Source of the DNA: Thermoleophilia bacterium
GTDB lineage: Bacteria; Actinomycetota; Thermoleophilia; Gaiellales; Gaiellaceae
Reading direction: 5' to 3'
Assembly: GCA_023382435.1 (NCBI GenBank)
Contig: JAHDVS010000005.1
Coordinates: 1 to 64,000, forward strand
Length of the DNA: 64,000 nucleotides
The notes beneath the pieces were generated by a model. It had not been told where the DNA came from. It made no database searches and was given only the letters and a program-made list of their open reading frames with translations. Both the position numbers and the translations under genes were made by a program. Positions 8,091-16,021 of the stretch are shown in pieces (position 1 is the stretch's first letter; every line of letters begins with the position of its first letter).

Positions 8091-9287
8091 ACGAGGACTC
8101 TGGCTCATGGCGTGGCGCTGCTCGTGGCGGCGCTCGTTCTCGGCGGCGCCGGCGGCGCTTCTGCGCCCGCGCGCCCGACGGCGCTCGCCGCGGTCGCGGG
8201 ACCCGAGATCGAGGTGACCTGGCGCGACAACGCGGGCAACGAGACGCGCTACGAGCTCGCGCACCGCCCGGTTCCCGGTGTGGCGTGGACGACCGTTCGT
8301 CTGCGCCGAAACGCCAGCGGCTGGACGCACCAGGGCCTTGCCGCCGGCACGACCGTGGCCTACCGCGTGCGCGCCTGCAACCGTGCCGGGTGCTCGGCCT
8401 GGCTGCGCGGGAAGCGAGCGACCACGACCGCTCCCCCGGATTTCGCGGGCGTCCCGATCCTGGGAGGCTGCCCGGTCTTCCCGGCGGACAACCCCTGGAA
8501 CCGCGACGTCTCCGGCTACCCGGTCGACCCCCGCTCGGACGTCTACGTCACGAGCATCTCTGCCGGCGGCACCCGTTTTCTCCACGCCGACTTCGGCTCC
8601 GACCCGACCTACGGGATCCCCTACGTCGTCGTTCCCGCGAGCCAGCCGTTCGTCCCGATCCGGTTCGTCGAGTACGGCGACGAGAGCGACCCCGGCCCGT
8701 ACCCGGTCCCGCCGGGCGCGCCGGTCGAGGCGGGTGGCGACAGGCACGTCCTCGTCCTGCACAGCGGGGCCTGCAAGCTCTACGAACTGTACCACGCCCG
8801 CTTTGACGGGTCCGGGTGGAGCGCGGGGTCCGGCGCCGTGTTCGATCTCTCATCGAACCGGCGGCGTCCGGACACCTGGACGTCCGCGGACGCGGCCGGC
8901 CTACCAATCCTCCCGGGCCTCGTGCGCTACGACGAGGTGCTCACGGGCGAGATCCGCCACGCGCTTCGGTTCACGGTCGAGCGCACCCAGCGCGCGTTCA
9001 TCCACCCGGCCACCCACTACGGCTCGAGCGACGATCCCGACGACCCGCCCATGGGGCTGCGTCTCCGGCTGAAGGCGAGCTATGACATCTCCGGCTTCAC
9101 GGGGCAGGCCCGCGTCGTGCTCGAGGCTCTCCGGCGCTACGGGATGATCGTCGCCGACCAGGGCACGAGTTGGTACATCAGCGGCGCGACCGACCCGCGC
9201 TGGCGAGACACCGACCTCGACCAGCTGAAGAGCGTCCCCGGGAGCGCGTTCGAGGTCGTGCAGACCGGCGAGGTGCTCAAGCCGTGA
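8091..9287 (+). CDS. Secreted protein with fibronectin-III domain and an unidentified C-terminal domain
   Basis: The frame encodes a signal peptide (TRTLAHGVALLVAALVLGGA), one Fn3 domain at about residues 28-115 (EIEVTWRDNAGNETRYEL, then GTTVAYRVRACNRAGCSAW) and a roughly 280-residue domain I do not recognise. That domain begins GCPVFPADNPWNRDV and includes RHVLVLHSGACKLYELYHA and RAFIHPATHYGSSDDPDDPP. AAAGGAGG at 8077-8084 sits 6 bases before ACG 8091, which I take as the likely start. The first ordinary in-frame start, GTG 8112, would be 27 bases from that site and would remove the positive n-region. The protein is probably extracellular, next to an L,D-transpeptidase. Confidence 0.7.
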   Translation, partial: TRTLAHGVALLVAALVLGGAGGASAPARPTALAAVAGPEIEVTWRDNAGNETRYELAHRPVPGVAWTTVRLRRNASGWTHQGLAAGTTVAYRVRACNRAGCSAWLRGKRATTTAPPDFAGVPILGGCPVFPADNPWNRDVSGYPVDPRSDVYVTSISAGGTRFLHADFGSDPTYGIPYVVVPASQPFVPIRFVEYGDESDPGPYPVPPGAPVEAGGDRHVLVLHSGACKLYELYHARFDGSGWSAGSGAVFDLSSNRRRPDTWTSADAAGLPILPGLVRYDEVLTGEIRHALRFTVERTQRAFIHPATHYGSSDDPDDPPMGLRLRLKASYDISGFTGQARVVLEALRRYGMIVADQGTSWYISGATDPRWRDTDLDQLKSVPGSAFEVVQTGEVLKP

Positions 9288-9316
9288 GCGTCCGCTGCCG
9301 ATCCCTCGACCGGGTG

Positions 9317-10501
9317 ATGCGACCTCTTCTCGTGATCGTGGCCGCCGTCGCGGCGGCAGCGTTCGCAGCCGGTGCGATGGGCGGCACCGACGCGGACGTC
9401 ACGGTCACGCTCTCCGTCTCCCGCTCATCGGCGCAGTATGGCGCGACGATCGTCGCGACCGGCGCCGTCGAGCCCGCGGTCGCGGGCGAGGAGATCGTGC
9501 TCGAGCTGCACGGCCCCGGCAGCTGGTCGCAGGTCGCCCGCGCCGCCACGGACGAGAGCGGCGGCTTCAGGATCGAGCTGCGGGCCGAGGCGAGCGGAGC
9601 CCTGCTCGCCCGCACGCTCACGGCCGGCGTCGAGAGCGGGCCCGTGGAGATCGCTGTCCTGCCCAGGGTCAAGATCAGGACGAAGCCCGGTCTCGCGTTC
9701 GGGGGCGCGAAGCTGACCGCTCGCATCCGGCCCACCGGCTACTCCGGGCCCGTCAAGATCCGCGTTACCCGGGGCGGGGAGGTTGTCGCCACCGCCAGGG
9801 CCAGCGCGAGGAACGGCGTCCTGAGGGCCACGGTGCCGACTCCCGGCACCGGCCGCTTCGCAGTCACGATCTGGCTCCCGGCGGCGGCGGGCGTCTCCGC
9901 CCATTCCGTGACCGCGCGGGTCAGCGCCGAGGGCCGCGTGCTCCAGGCCGGCTCCTCCGGCCCGGACGTGCGCGGACTCGCGCGGCGGCTCGCCCGGCTT
10001 CGCGTCCACGTCCCCACGCCCTCCTCGACGTTCAGCTGGGAGCTTTTCGACTCCGTGATCGCGTTCCAGAAGGCGTACGGGCTGCCGCGGACCGGCGTCG
10101 TCGGCCCCGAGACGTGGCGCAAGCTCATGAACGCGCGCCCGCTCGAGCCGCGCTACCGCCGTCCGGCCGACCACATCGAGGTCGACAAGACGCGCCAGAT
10201 CCTGCTCGAGGTTCGCGGCGGCGAGGTCGTCGCGGTGCTCCCGGTCTCGTCGGGCGCGACCGGCAACACGCCCGAGGGGCGCCACGCGGTCCGCTGGAAG
10301 GCACCCTCGACCACGACCTGGCTGGGCTCGGGGATCCTCTACCGAACGATGACGTTCCACGGCAACAGCTTCGCGATTCACGGCTGGGCATCCGTGCCGG
10401 CGTACCCGGCGAGCCACGGGTGCGTGCGGATCCCGATCTGGGCCGCGGACTGGCTCTACAACCGCACCCCGGTCGGCGAGACCGTCTACGTCTACAGCTA
10501 G
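9317..10501 (+). CDS. Secreted L,D-transpeptidase with peptidoglycan-binding domain
   Basis: This 394-residue protein has a signal peptide (MRPLLVIVAAVAAAAFAAGA), two beta-rich Ig-like regions (about 25-215), a PG_binding_1 domain (SGPDVRGLARRLARL ... FQKAYGLPRTGVVGPETWRK) and a C-terminal YkuD catalytic domain. The YkuD signature is complete: FAIHGWASVPAYPASHGCVR, with the catalytic cysteine in SHGC near residue 370. Such enzymes make 3-3 peptidoglycan cross-links or attach proteins. ATG 9317 is preferred because it gives the signal peptide directly; GTG 9284 would overlap the upstream stop. Confidence 0.87.
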   Translation: MRPLLVIVAAVAAAAFAAGAMGGTDADVTVTLSVSRSSAQYGATIVATGAVEPAVAGEEIVLELHGPGSWSQVARAATDESGGFRIELRAEASGALLARTLTAGVESGPVEIAVLPRVKIRTKPGLAFGGAKLTARIRPTGYSGPVKIRVTRGGEVVATARASARNGVLRATVPTPGTGRFAVTIWLPAAAGVSAHSVTARVSAEGRVLQAGSSGPDVRGLARRLARLRVHVPTPSSTFSWELFDSVIAFQKAYGLPRTGVVGPETWRKLMNARPLEPRYRRPADHIEVDKTRQILLEVRGGEVVAVLPVSSGATGNTPEGRHAVRWKAPSTTTWLGSGILYRTMTFHGNSFAIHGWASVPAYPASHGCVRIPIWAADWLYNRTPVGETVYVYS

Positions 10502-10512
10502 GCTGGCGCGTC

Positions 10513-10950
10513 GTGCGAGCGGTCGTCCAGCGGGTACGAGCCGCGCGCGTCCTCGTGGACGGGCGCCCCGCCGCGGCGGTCGGCGAGGGCCTCTGCGTCC
10601 TGCTCGGCGTCGCCGCGGAGGACCGGGAGGGAGAGGCGCGCACGCTCGCGCGGCGGGTCGCGCGCCTGCGCGTGTTCGAGAACGAGGCCGGGAAGCTCGA
10701 CAGGAGCGTCCTCGACATCGGCGGCTCCGTGCTCTGCGTCAGCCAGTTCACCCTGATCGCCGACACCTCTCGCGGCAACCGGCCGAGCTTCTCCGCCGCC
10801 GCCGAGGCGGAGGTTGCGGAGCCCCTCTACGAGGCGTTCTGCGCCGCGTTGCGTGCCGAGGGAGCGCCGGTCGAGACCGGTGTGTTCGGCGCCCGGATGC
10901 TCGTCGAGATCGAGAACGACGGCCCGGTCACGATCCTGCTCGAAGCCTGA
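10513..10950 (+). CDS. dtd: D-aminoacyl-tRNA deacylase
   Basis: This 145-residue protein hydrolyses D-aminoacyl-tRNAs, guarding translation against D-amino acids. The family motifs are clear: the N-terminal RAVVQRVRAARVLVDGR, the catalytic loop SQFTLIADTSRGNRPSF and the substrate-gating NDGPVTI near the C-terminus. The length matches the family. The start is GTG 10513, 11 bases after the transpeptidase stop. Confidence 0.92.
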   Translation: MRAVVQRVRAARVLVDGRPAAAVGEGLCVLLGVAAEDREGEARTLARRVARLRVFENEAGKLDRSVLDIGGSVLCVSQFTLIADTSRGNRPSFSAAAEAEVAEPLYEAFCAALRAEGAPVETGVFGARMLVEIENDGPVTILLEA

Positions 10951-11040
10951 GGGGCTTCACGGCAGGAGTGACACGCGCCCCGCGGCTGCCGGATCGCCAC
11001 ATCAGGCACGAGCGGGCGGGTGGTGTGCACGGGGGACTGC

Positions 11041-11099
11041 TATCCTGGAGGCGCCACCACACGATCTTGCACGTCGAAGTGGGCGCTCTGCGCCCGCTT
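11041..11099 (+). promoter_or_regulatory. rimP-nusA operon promoter and leader hairpin
   Basis: TATCCT at 11041-11046 is a good -10 box, placing the transcript start near 11053. A hairpin follows at 11077-11099: AAGTGGGCGC pairs with GCGCCCGCTT over 10 bp around a TCT loop, with CTTGTG after it. A similar GTGGGC/GCCCAC-type stem precedes rimP in many bacteria and is thought to act as an attenuator for NusA autocontrol. That function here is inference. The remaining 10951-11155 region holds no gene I can support. Confidence 0.6.
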
Positions 11100-11155
11100 C
11101 TTGTGTGGGGGGAAGAAACCAGCGAGGACGACGATCCACGAGGTATCACGACACG

Positions 11156-11605
11156 GTGACGACGATGCAGATCCATGACAGGGAACGGGAGCTCCAGAGC
11201 GAGATCGAGGAGCTGGTCGGCGCGGGCGCGCCGGACGTCGAGGTGCTCGCCGTCGAGCTCCTCGCGGCCGAGCGGTTCTGCGTGTACGTCGACCATCCCG
11301 ACGGTGTCGATCACGCTCTCTGCCAGCGGGTTACCGATCTGCTTCGCGGCTACCTGGGCCGGTACGCGGTCGAGGTGTCGTCGCCGGGGCCCGAACGGCC
11401 GCTGCGCAAGCCCGGCCATTTCGAGGCAGCGGTCGGCACGCGAGTCGCCGTGCGGACCGCGCACGAGCTCGACGGCCGGCGGCGGTTTCGCGGGGAGCTC
11501 GTTGCCGCGGGCGGCGAGACGGTGTCCCTGCGGCTCGACGCGGGCACCCTGGAGATCCCGTACGAGGCCATCGTGCGGGCCAACCTGATCGACGAGGGAC
11601 GGTAG
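11156..11605 (+). CDS. rimP: Ribosome maturation factor RimP
   Basis: RimP assists assembly of the 30S subunit. The 149-residue protein has the two RimP lobes: an N-terminal alpha/beta domain (VEVLAVELLAAERFCVYVDH, then GVDHALCQRVTDLL) with the signature VEVSSPGPERPLRKPGHF, and a C-terminal Sm-like barrel (RFRGELVAAGGETVSLRLD). GAGG at 11140-11143 lies 12 bases before GTG 11156 and 21 before ATG 11165, so I prefer the GTG. It is the first gene of the translation operon, two bases ahead of nusA. Confidence 0.88.
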   Translation: MTTMQIHDRERELQSEIEELVGAGAPDVEVLAVELLAAERFCVYVDHPDGVDHALCQRVTDLLRGYLGRYAVEVSSPGPERPLRKPGHFEAAVGTRVAVRTAHELDGRRRFRGELVAAGGETVSLRLDAGTLEIPYEAIVRANLIDEGR

Positions 11606-11607
11606 AC

Positions 11608-12894
11608 GTGAGCAGGGAGATCCTCGAGGCGGTCAGGGCGATCGAGAGGGAGAAAGGCATCGAGGCGGAGACGCTGATCGAGGCCCTCGAGGACGCCCTG
11701 CTGGCCGCCTACAAGAAGACGCCGGGCGCGGCCCGGCACGCCCAGGTGTCGCTCGATCACGCGAGTGGCGACTTCCGTGTGTACGCGATCGAGCTTCCTG
11801 CCGCCCTCGAGGAGCGACTTCTCGACGAGGCGCGCGAGCGCGCGATCCAGGCGCTCGAGGACGCCGAGGCGGAGACCGGCGAGAAGTCGCACACGCTCGT
11901 GTCCGACTCCGACCTCGACATCGACTGGGCCGACGTTCCCGAGGAGCGGATCGCGCGTCGCGACGTCACCCCGGAGAACTTCGGGCGCATCGCGGCGCAG
12001 ACCGCCAAGCAGGTGATCCTCCAGCGGATTCGCGAGGCGGAGCGCGCGATGATGTACGAGGAGTACGTCGACCGCGTCGGCGAGGTCGTCACGGGAATCG
12101 TCCAGCAGGCTGGCGACCGCAACAACGTGCTCGTCGACCTCGGCAAGGTCGAGGCGCTGCTGCCGCGATCCGAGCAGGTGGACGGCGAGCGCTACGAGCA
12201 GGGCAGCCGGATCAAGGCCGTCATCACCGAGGTCCGCTCCGGGACGAAGGGCCCGCAGGTGATCCTCTCCCGTCGCGACTCGGAGCTGATCCGCACCCTG
12301 TTCGAGCTCGAGGTTCCCGAGGTCGCGGACGGGCTCGTCGAGATCCGCGGCGTCGCGCGCGAGCCCGGCTACCGCTCGAAGATCGCGGTGCAGTCGCACG
12401 CCCAGGGCGTCGACCCCGTCGGTGCGTGCGTGGGGCCGCGAGGCTCGCGCGTGCGCATGGTCGTGTCCGAGCTGCGCGGCGAGAAGATCGACATCATCCC
12501 CTGGAACTCCGAGCCCGCACGGTTCATCGCCAAGGCGCTGTCGCCCGCGCGGGTGCGCGAGGTGCTCATCGACGACGAGGGCAAGGAAGCCACGGTGCTC
12601 GTGCCCGACGACCAGCTGTCCCTCGCGATCGGCAAGGAGGGCATGAACGCACGGCTCGCCGCCCGGCTGACCGGCTGGCGGGTCGACATCCAGTCCGAGA
12701 CGCAGTACGCGGCCGCCGAGGCGGAGGCCGCGTACGCCGGCGGCAGCGAGGGGGAGGAGCACACCGGGCGCTGCTCGGCGGTGCTGTCGACCGGCAAGCG
12801 CTGCCCGAACGCGTCGCTTCCCGGCTCCCGCTACTGCGGGATCCCCGCCCACCGGGAGCTCGCCACGCAGGAGGGCGAGGCGGCGGTTGCCTGA
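11608..12894 (+). CDS. nusA: Transcription factor NusA with an extra C-terminal Cys/His tail
   Basis: NusA binds RNA polymerase and controls pausing, termination and antitermination. The 428-residue protein shows the N-terminal RNAP-binding domain (1-~150), S1 (from GEVVTGIVQQ, ~157), KH1 (VDPVGACVGPRGSRV, ~270) and KH2 (LAIGKEGMNARLAARLTGW, ~345). Unlike ordinary actinobacterial NusA it continues into a Cys/His segment with C389, C399, C410 and H415 in CSAVLSTGKRCPN and GSRYCGIPAH, which looks like a small zinc knuckle. The N-terminal domain also has an acidic insertion (SDSDLDIDWADVPEE). Confidence 0.93.
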   Translation: MSREILEAVRAIEREKGIEAETLIEALEDALLAAYKKTPGAARHAQVSLDHASGDFRVYAIELPAALEERLLDEARERAIQALEDAEAETGEKSHTLVSDSDLDIDWADVPEERIARRDVTPENFGRIAAQTAKQVILQRIREAERAMMYEEYVDRVGEVVTGIVQQAGDRNNVLVDLGKVEALLPRSEQVDGERYEQGSRIKAVITEVRSGTKGPQVILSRRDSELIRTLFELEVPEVADGLVEIRGVAREPGYRSKIAVQSHAQGVDPVGACVGPRGSRVRMVVSELRGEKIDIIPWNSEPARFIAKALSPARVREVLIDDEGKEATVLVPDDQLSLAIGKEGMNARLAARLTGWRVDIQSETQYAAAEAEAAYAGGSEGEEHTGRCSAVLSTGKRCPNASLPGSRYCGIPAHRELATQEGEAAVA

Positions 12895-12896
12895 TC

Positions 12897-13133
12897 GTGG
12901 CTCCCGTCAGGACGTGCGTCGGCTGCCGGCGCCGGGCACCGAAGGCGCTGCTCGTGCGCTTCGCCTCGCTCCGGGGCACGCTCACGCTCGACCCCGCCGG
13001 TCTGCTGCCGGGCCGTGGCGCCTACACGTGCCCGAACGCGGCGTGTTTCGAGCGGGCCGCCGGCCGGCGAGCGTTCACACGGACGCTCCGGCAAGCCGTC
13101 GAGATCCCGCCCGGAATCTCGCCGGAGGGCTAA
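12897..13133 (+). CDS. rnpM: YlxR/RnpM family RNA-binding protein
   Basis: This 78-residue YlxR-domain protein has RTCVGCRRRAPKALLVRF, GRGAYTCPNAACFERA and RRAFTRTLRQ, the family signature. In Bacillus the homologue (RnpM) binds RNase P RNA and modulates its activity. The start is GTG 12897, three bases after nusA. Its TAA stop lies inside the CTAAG that borders the insertion-like element before infB. Confidence 0.9.
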   Translation: MAPVRTCVGCRRRAPKALLVRFASLRGTLTLDPAGLLPGRGAYTCPNAACFERAAGRRAFTRTLRQAVEIPPGISPEG

Positions 13134-13134
13134 G

Positions 13135-13345
13135 CCTGGATCCACCGATCTGCGCGGACGGTGCGCCCGTCTGGGCTCGCCAGGCCGCTTCCCGTCCGGG
13201 CTGTGGCCCCTTCGGGGCCTCCACCAGGCCGGTGCGCTCCGCGTCGCGGTGCCGCCGGCCGGGCCTCGGCCCGCCCGCCGTCACCCCGCCACGTCCTGCC
13301 GGCCCAGCCGAACGCCCCGTGGTCACGCATGTCGGTGGATCCAGG
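13135..13345. mobile_element. MITE-like element with inverted ends between rnpM and infB
   Basis: The segment is bounded by perfect 14-bp inverted ends, CCTGGATCCACCGA (13135-13148) and TCGGTGGATCCAGG (13332-13345). It is flanked on both sides by CTAAG (13130-13134 and 13346-13350), which looks like a 5-bp target duplication. The 183-bp interior is very GC-rich, contains a strong GGCCCCTTCGGGGCC hairpin and has no convincing gene. The right flank supplies part of the TAAGCT box of infB. A long-range leader stem that happens to have repeat flanks is the alternative. Confidence 0.5.
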
Positions 13346-13346
13346 C

Positions 13347-13352
13347 TAAGCT
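13347..13352 (+). promoter_or_regulatory. -10-like hexamer of a leaderless infB promoter
   Basis: TAAGCT ends 7 bases before ATG 13359, placing the transcript start on the ATG. There is no Shine-Dalgarno sequence upstream of that ATG. The first four bases belong to the CTAAG flank of the insertion-like element. Confidence 0.45.
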
Positions 13353-13358
13353 GAGCTG

Positions 13359-15347
13359 ATGGCGAACGGAGGCAACAAGCCGCAGCGCCCCCTGCGTCCC
13401 CGCGGGGGAACGCCCGCCGGGCGCCGCAAGCGCCGCGTGGTCATCGACGCACCGCGGCCGAGGCCCGGCGACCAGCAGCGCGGTCGCGACGCCGGCACCA
13501 GGCAGCCGCGGGAGGTCTCGGAGGCCCCGGTCAGGGACACCGGGCCGGTCACGGTCGCGTCCGGGGCAACAGTCAAGGATCTCTCCGCCGCTCTCGGCGT
13601 CCCCGCCGCCCAGATCATCAAGATCATGATGGGCGTCGGCGAGATGGTCACGATCACGCAGACGCTCCCCGACGACGGCATCGAGCTGATCGCGACGGAG
13701 CTTGGCCGCGAGGTCGTGATCAAGCACGCCGACGAGGAGGACCTCGAGCCCGAGGTCTACGAGGATGCCGAGGCCGATCTGGCGCCGCGTCCCGCGGTGG
13801 TCGCGATCATGGGGCACGTCGATCACGGCAAGACGACCCTCCTCGACGCGATCCGCGAGACCGCGGTCGTCGAGACCGAGGCCGGCGGGATCACGCAGCA
13901 CATCGGCGCCTACCAGGTCGACCACGACGGGCGCCGGATCACGTTCCTCGACACGCCGGGACACGAGGCGTTCACGGCGTTGCGCGCCCGCGGCGCGAAA
14001 GTGACCGATATCGCGGTGCTCGTCGTCGCGGCCGACGACGGTGTCATGCCCCAGACCAGGGAGTCGATCAGCCACGCTCGCGCGGCTCAGGTCCCGATCG
14101 TGGTCGCGGTCAACAAGATCGACAGGCCGGATGCGAACCCGACCCGCGTCCGCCAGGAGCTCGTTGCCGAAGGGCTCCAGCCGGAGGAGTGGGGCGGCAC
14201 GGTTCAGTTCGCCGACGTGTCCGCCAAGGCCCAGGAAGGCCTCGACGACCTGCTCGAGAAGGTGCTGCTCGTCGCGGACGCGGAGCTCGAGCTCACCGCC
14301 AACCCGAAGGCGCCCGCGTCCGGACCGATCATCGAGTCACGGCTCGACGTCGGGCGGGGACCCGCCGCGACCATGCTCGTCCACCGCGGCACCCTGCGTG
14401 TCGGCGACGCGATCGTCGCCGGCGACGCGTGGGGCAAGGTGCGCGCGCTCTACGACTTCCGTGGCGAGCGGGTCAAGGAGGCCGGGCCCGGGACTCCGAT
14501 CGAGCTGCTCGGCTTCGACAAGCCGCCGCAGGCCGGCGAGCACGCGCGTGTCGTCGAGAACGACCGCCAGGCCAGGCATCTCGCGGGTTTGCGTGGCCAG
14601 CGGCTGCGCGCGGAGCAGCTCGCCCGCCAGGCGCGCCGCGGCCCCTCGCTCGAGGACCTGTTCACGCGGCTCGGCGAGGGCGTCGTCCAGGATCTCAACC
14701 TGGTCGTGAAAGCCGACGTGCAGGGCTCGATCGAGGCGGTCACGGGCGAGCTCGCGAAGATCAGCCACCCCGAAGTGCGCATCAACGTCATTCACACCGG
14801 AATCGGGGCGATCTCGGAGAGCGACATCATGCTCGCGTCCGCCTCGAGCGCGATCGTGGTCGGATTCAACGTGCGTCCCAACGCGGACGCCAGGATGCTC
14901 GCCGAGCGCGAGGGCGTCGACCTCCGGACCTACCGCGTCATCTATCAGCTCACCGAGGACATCCAGAAGGCGCTCGTCGGCATGCTCGCCCCCGAGCAGG
15001 TCGAGGACGTGATCGGCGAGGTGGAGGTTCGGGCGCTGTTTCGCATCTCCCGGCTCGGTGTCATCGCGGGCTGTTACGTCACGAGCGGGGTCGTACGGCG
15101 CAACGCGCGCGTTCGCGTCGTCCGCGAAGGCACCGTCATCTACGAGACGACCCTCGCGAGCCTCAAGCGCTTCAAAGACGATGTCCGCGAGGTTCAGTCC
15201 GGCTTCGAGTGCGGCATCCAGCTGGAGGGCTTCAACGACGTCAAGGAAGGCGACGTCCTCGAGTTCTTCGAGACGCGCCAGGTCGAACGCACGGATCTCG
15301 TCGTGGCGAGCCCGGCCAGCGCCGAGCCACCGGACGAGGCGGCGTAG
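13359..15347 (+). CDS. infB: Translation initiation factor IF-2
   Basis: IF-2 is the GTPase that brings fMet-tRNA to the 30S subunit and promotes subunit joining. The 662-residue protein has a short N-terminal basic part, an IF2_N domain ([20 protein letters not shown]) and the G domain with G1 GHVDHGKT (~150), G3 DTPGHEAF and G4 NKID. Domains II, III and IV follow, including the C-terminal fMet-tRNA-binding barrel ([20 protein letters not shown]). It is compact compared with the ~900 residues of many actinobacteria, because the N-terminal extension is short. Confidence 0.96.
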   Translation: MANGGNKPQRPLRPRGGTPAGRRKRRVVIDAPRPRPGDQQRGRDAGTRQPREVSEAPVRDTGPVTVASGATVKDLSAALGVPAAQIIKIMMGVGEMVTITQTLPDDGIELIATELGREVVIKHADEEDLEPEVYEDAEADLAPRPAVVAIMGHVDHGKTTLLDAIRETAVVETEAGGITQHIGAYQVDHDGRRITFLDTPGHEAFTALRARGAKVTDIAVLVVAADDGVMPQTRESISHARAAQVPIVVAVNKIDRPDANPTRVRQELVAEGLQPEEWGGTVQFADVSAKAQEGLDDLLEKVLLVADAELELTANPKAPASGPIIESRLDVGRGPAATMLVHRGTLRVGDAIVAGDAWGKVRALYDFRGERVKEAGPGTPIELLGFDKPPQAGEHARVVENDRQARHLAGLRGQRLRAEQLARQARRGPSLEDLFTRLGEGVVQDLNLVVKADVQGSIEAVTGELAKISHPEVRINVIHTGIGAISESDIMLASASSAIVVGFNVRPNADARMLAEREGVDLRTYRVIYQLTEDIQKALVGMLAPEQVEDVIGEVEVRALFRISRLGVIAGCYVTSGVVRRNARVRVVREGTVIYETTLASLKRFKDDVREVQSGFECGIQLEGFNDVKEGDVLEFFETRQVERTDLVVASPASAEPPDEAA

Positions 15348-15366
15348 GCGAGCCGGGAGCGGAGCC

Positions 15367-15663
15367 GTGGGCTCCGGCTACGTCGGCATCCTCTCGGTCG
15401 AGCTGCACTTCCCCGAGAGCCACTCGTTGAAGGGGAAGCGCAAGCACCTGCTCTCGCTGAAGGCCCAGCTGGCCCGCCGTTTCGGTGCGTCCGTCGCCGA
15501 GGTCGACCACCACGACGTCTGGCAGCGCTCCCGCCTGACCCTGGCCTGCGTTGCCCGGGAGCAGCGAGACGTGTGGGGGCTTCTCGACGGGGCGGAGAGG
15601 TACGTCCGAGGGTCGTGCGAGGTCATTGTCGCCGAGCGAGAGGTTGTGTCCCTCGATGACTGA
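15367..15663 (+). CDS. ylxP: DUF503 family protein YlxP
   Basis: This 98-residue DUF503 protein has the family start VGILSVELHFPESHSLKGKR, a central RRFGASVAEVDHHDVWQR and the C-terminal VIVAEREVVSLDD. DUF503 proteins commonly sit between infB and rbfA in Gram-positive bacteria and are suspected to assist ribosome maturation; their biochemistry is little known. The start is GTG 15367, with GGAG at 15361-15364 very close. The stop overlaps rbfA by 8 bases. Confidence 0.88.
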   Translation: MGSGYVGILSVELHFPESHSLKGKRKHLLSLKAQLARRFGASVAEVDHHDVWQRSRLTLACVAREQRDVWGLLDGAERYVRGSCEVIVAEREVVSLDD

Positions 15664-16021
15664 GCGCATGCGGCGGGTGAACGAGGCCCTGCGGGAGGTC
15701 GTCTCGCAGAGCCTGCGAGACCTGAAGGATCCCCGCATCGGGTTCGTCACCGTGACGGGCGTCCGGGCGAGCCCGGATCTTCGCAACGCGACGGTCTTCG
15801 TGAGCGTCCTCGGCAACGCGCGCCGGCGGGAACGGGCCCTCGCCGGCCTCGTCTCCGCGCGTGGCGTCCTCCAGGCACAGGTGAACCGCGAGTTGCACCT
15901 GAAGCGCACCCCGCAGCTCGTCTTTGAGTACGATCGCTCGACGGACCGGGGAGTCCGGCTCGCCAAGATCCTCGATGAGCTCGATGCCCACACAGACACG
16001 GGAGCTGCGGACGATCGCTGA
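15656..16021 (+). CDS. rbfA: 30S ribosome-binding factor RbfA
   Basis: RbfA binds the pre-30S subunit and aids 16S rRNA 5'-end processing. The 121-residue protein shows RRVNEALREVVSQSLRDLKD, PRIGFVTVTGVRASPDLRNA and LHLKRTPQLVFEYDRSTDRG, the KH-like RbfA fold. ATG 15656 lies inside the end of ylxP, indicating translational coupling. The C-terminus overlaps the next gene by 38 bases. Confidence 0.93.
   Translation: MTERMRRVNEALREVVSQSLRDLKDPRIGFVTVTGVRASPDLRNATVFVSVLGNARRRERALAGLVSARGVLQAQVNRELHLKRTPQLVFEYDRSTDRGVRLAKILDELDAHTDTGAADDR

Noticed and set aside
13075-13354. Small genes inside the element between rnpM and infB
   Set aside because: Open frames exist on both strands, but none has a ribosome site or recognisable protein; GC-rich DNA rarely contains stops.
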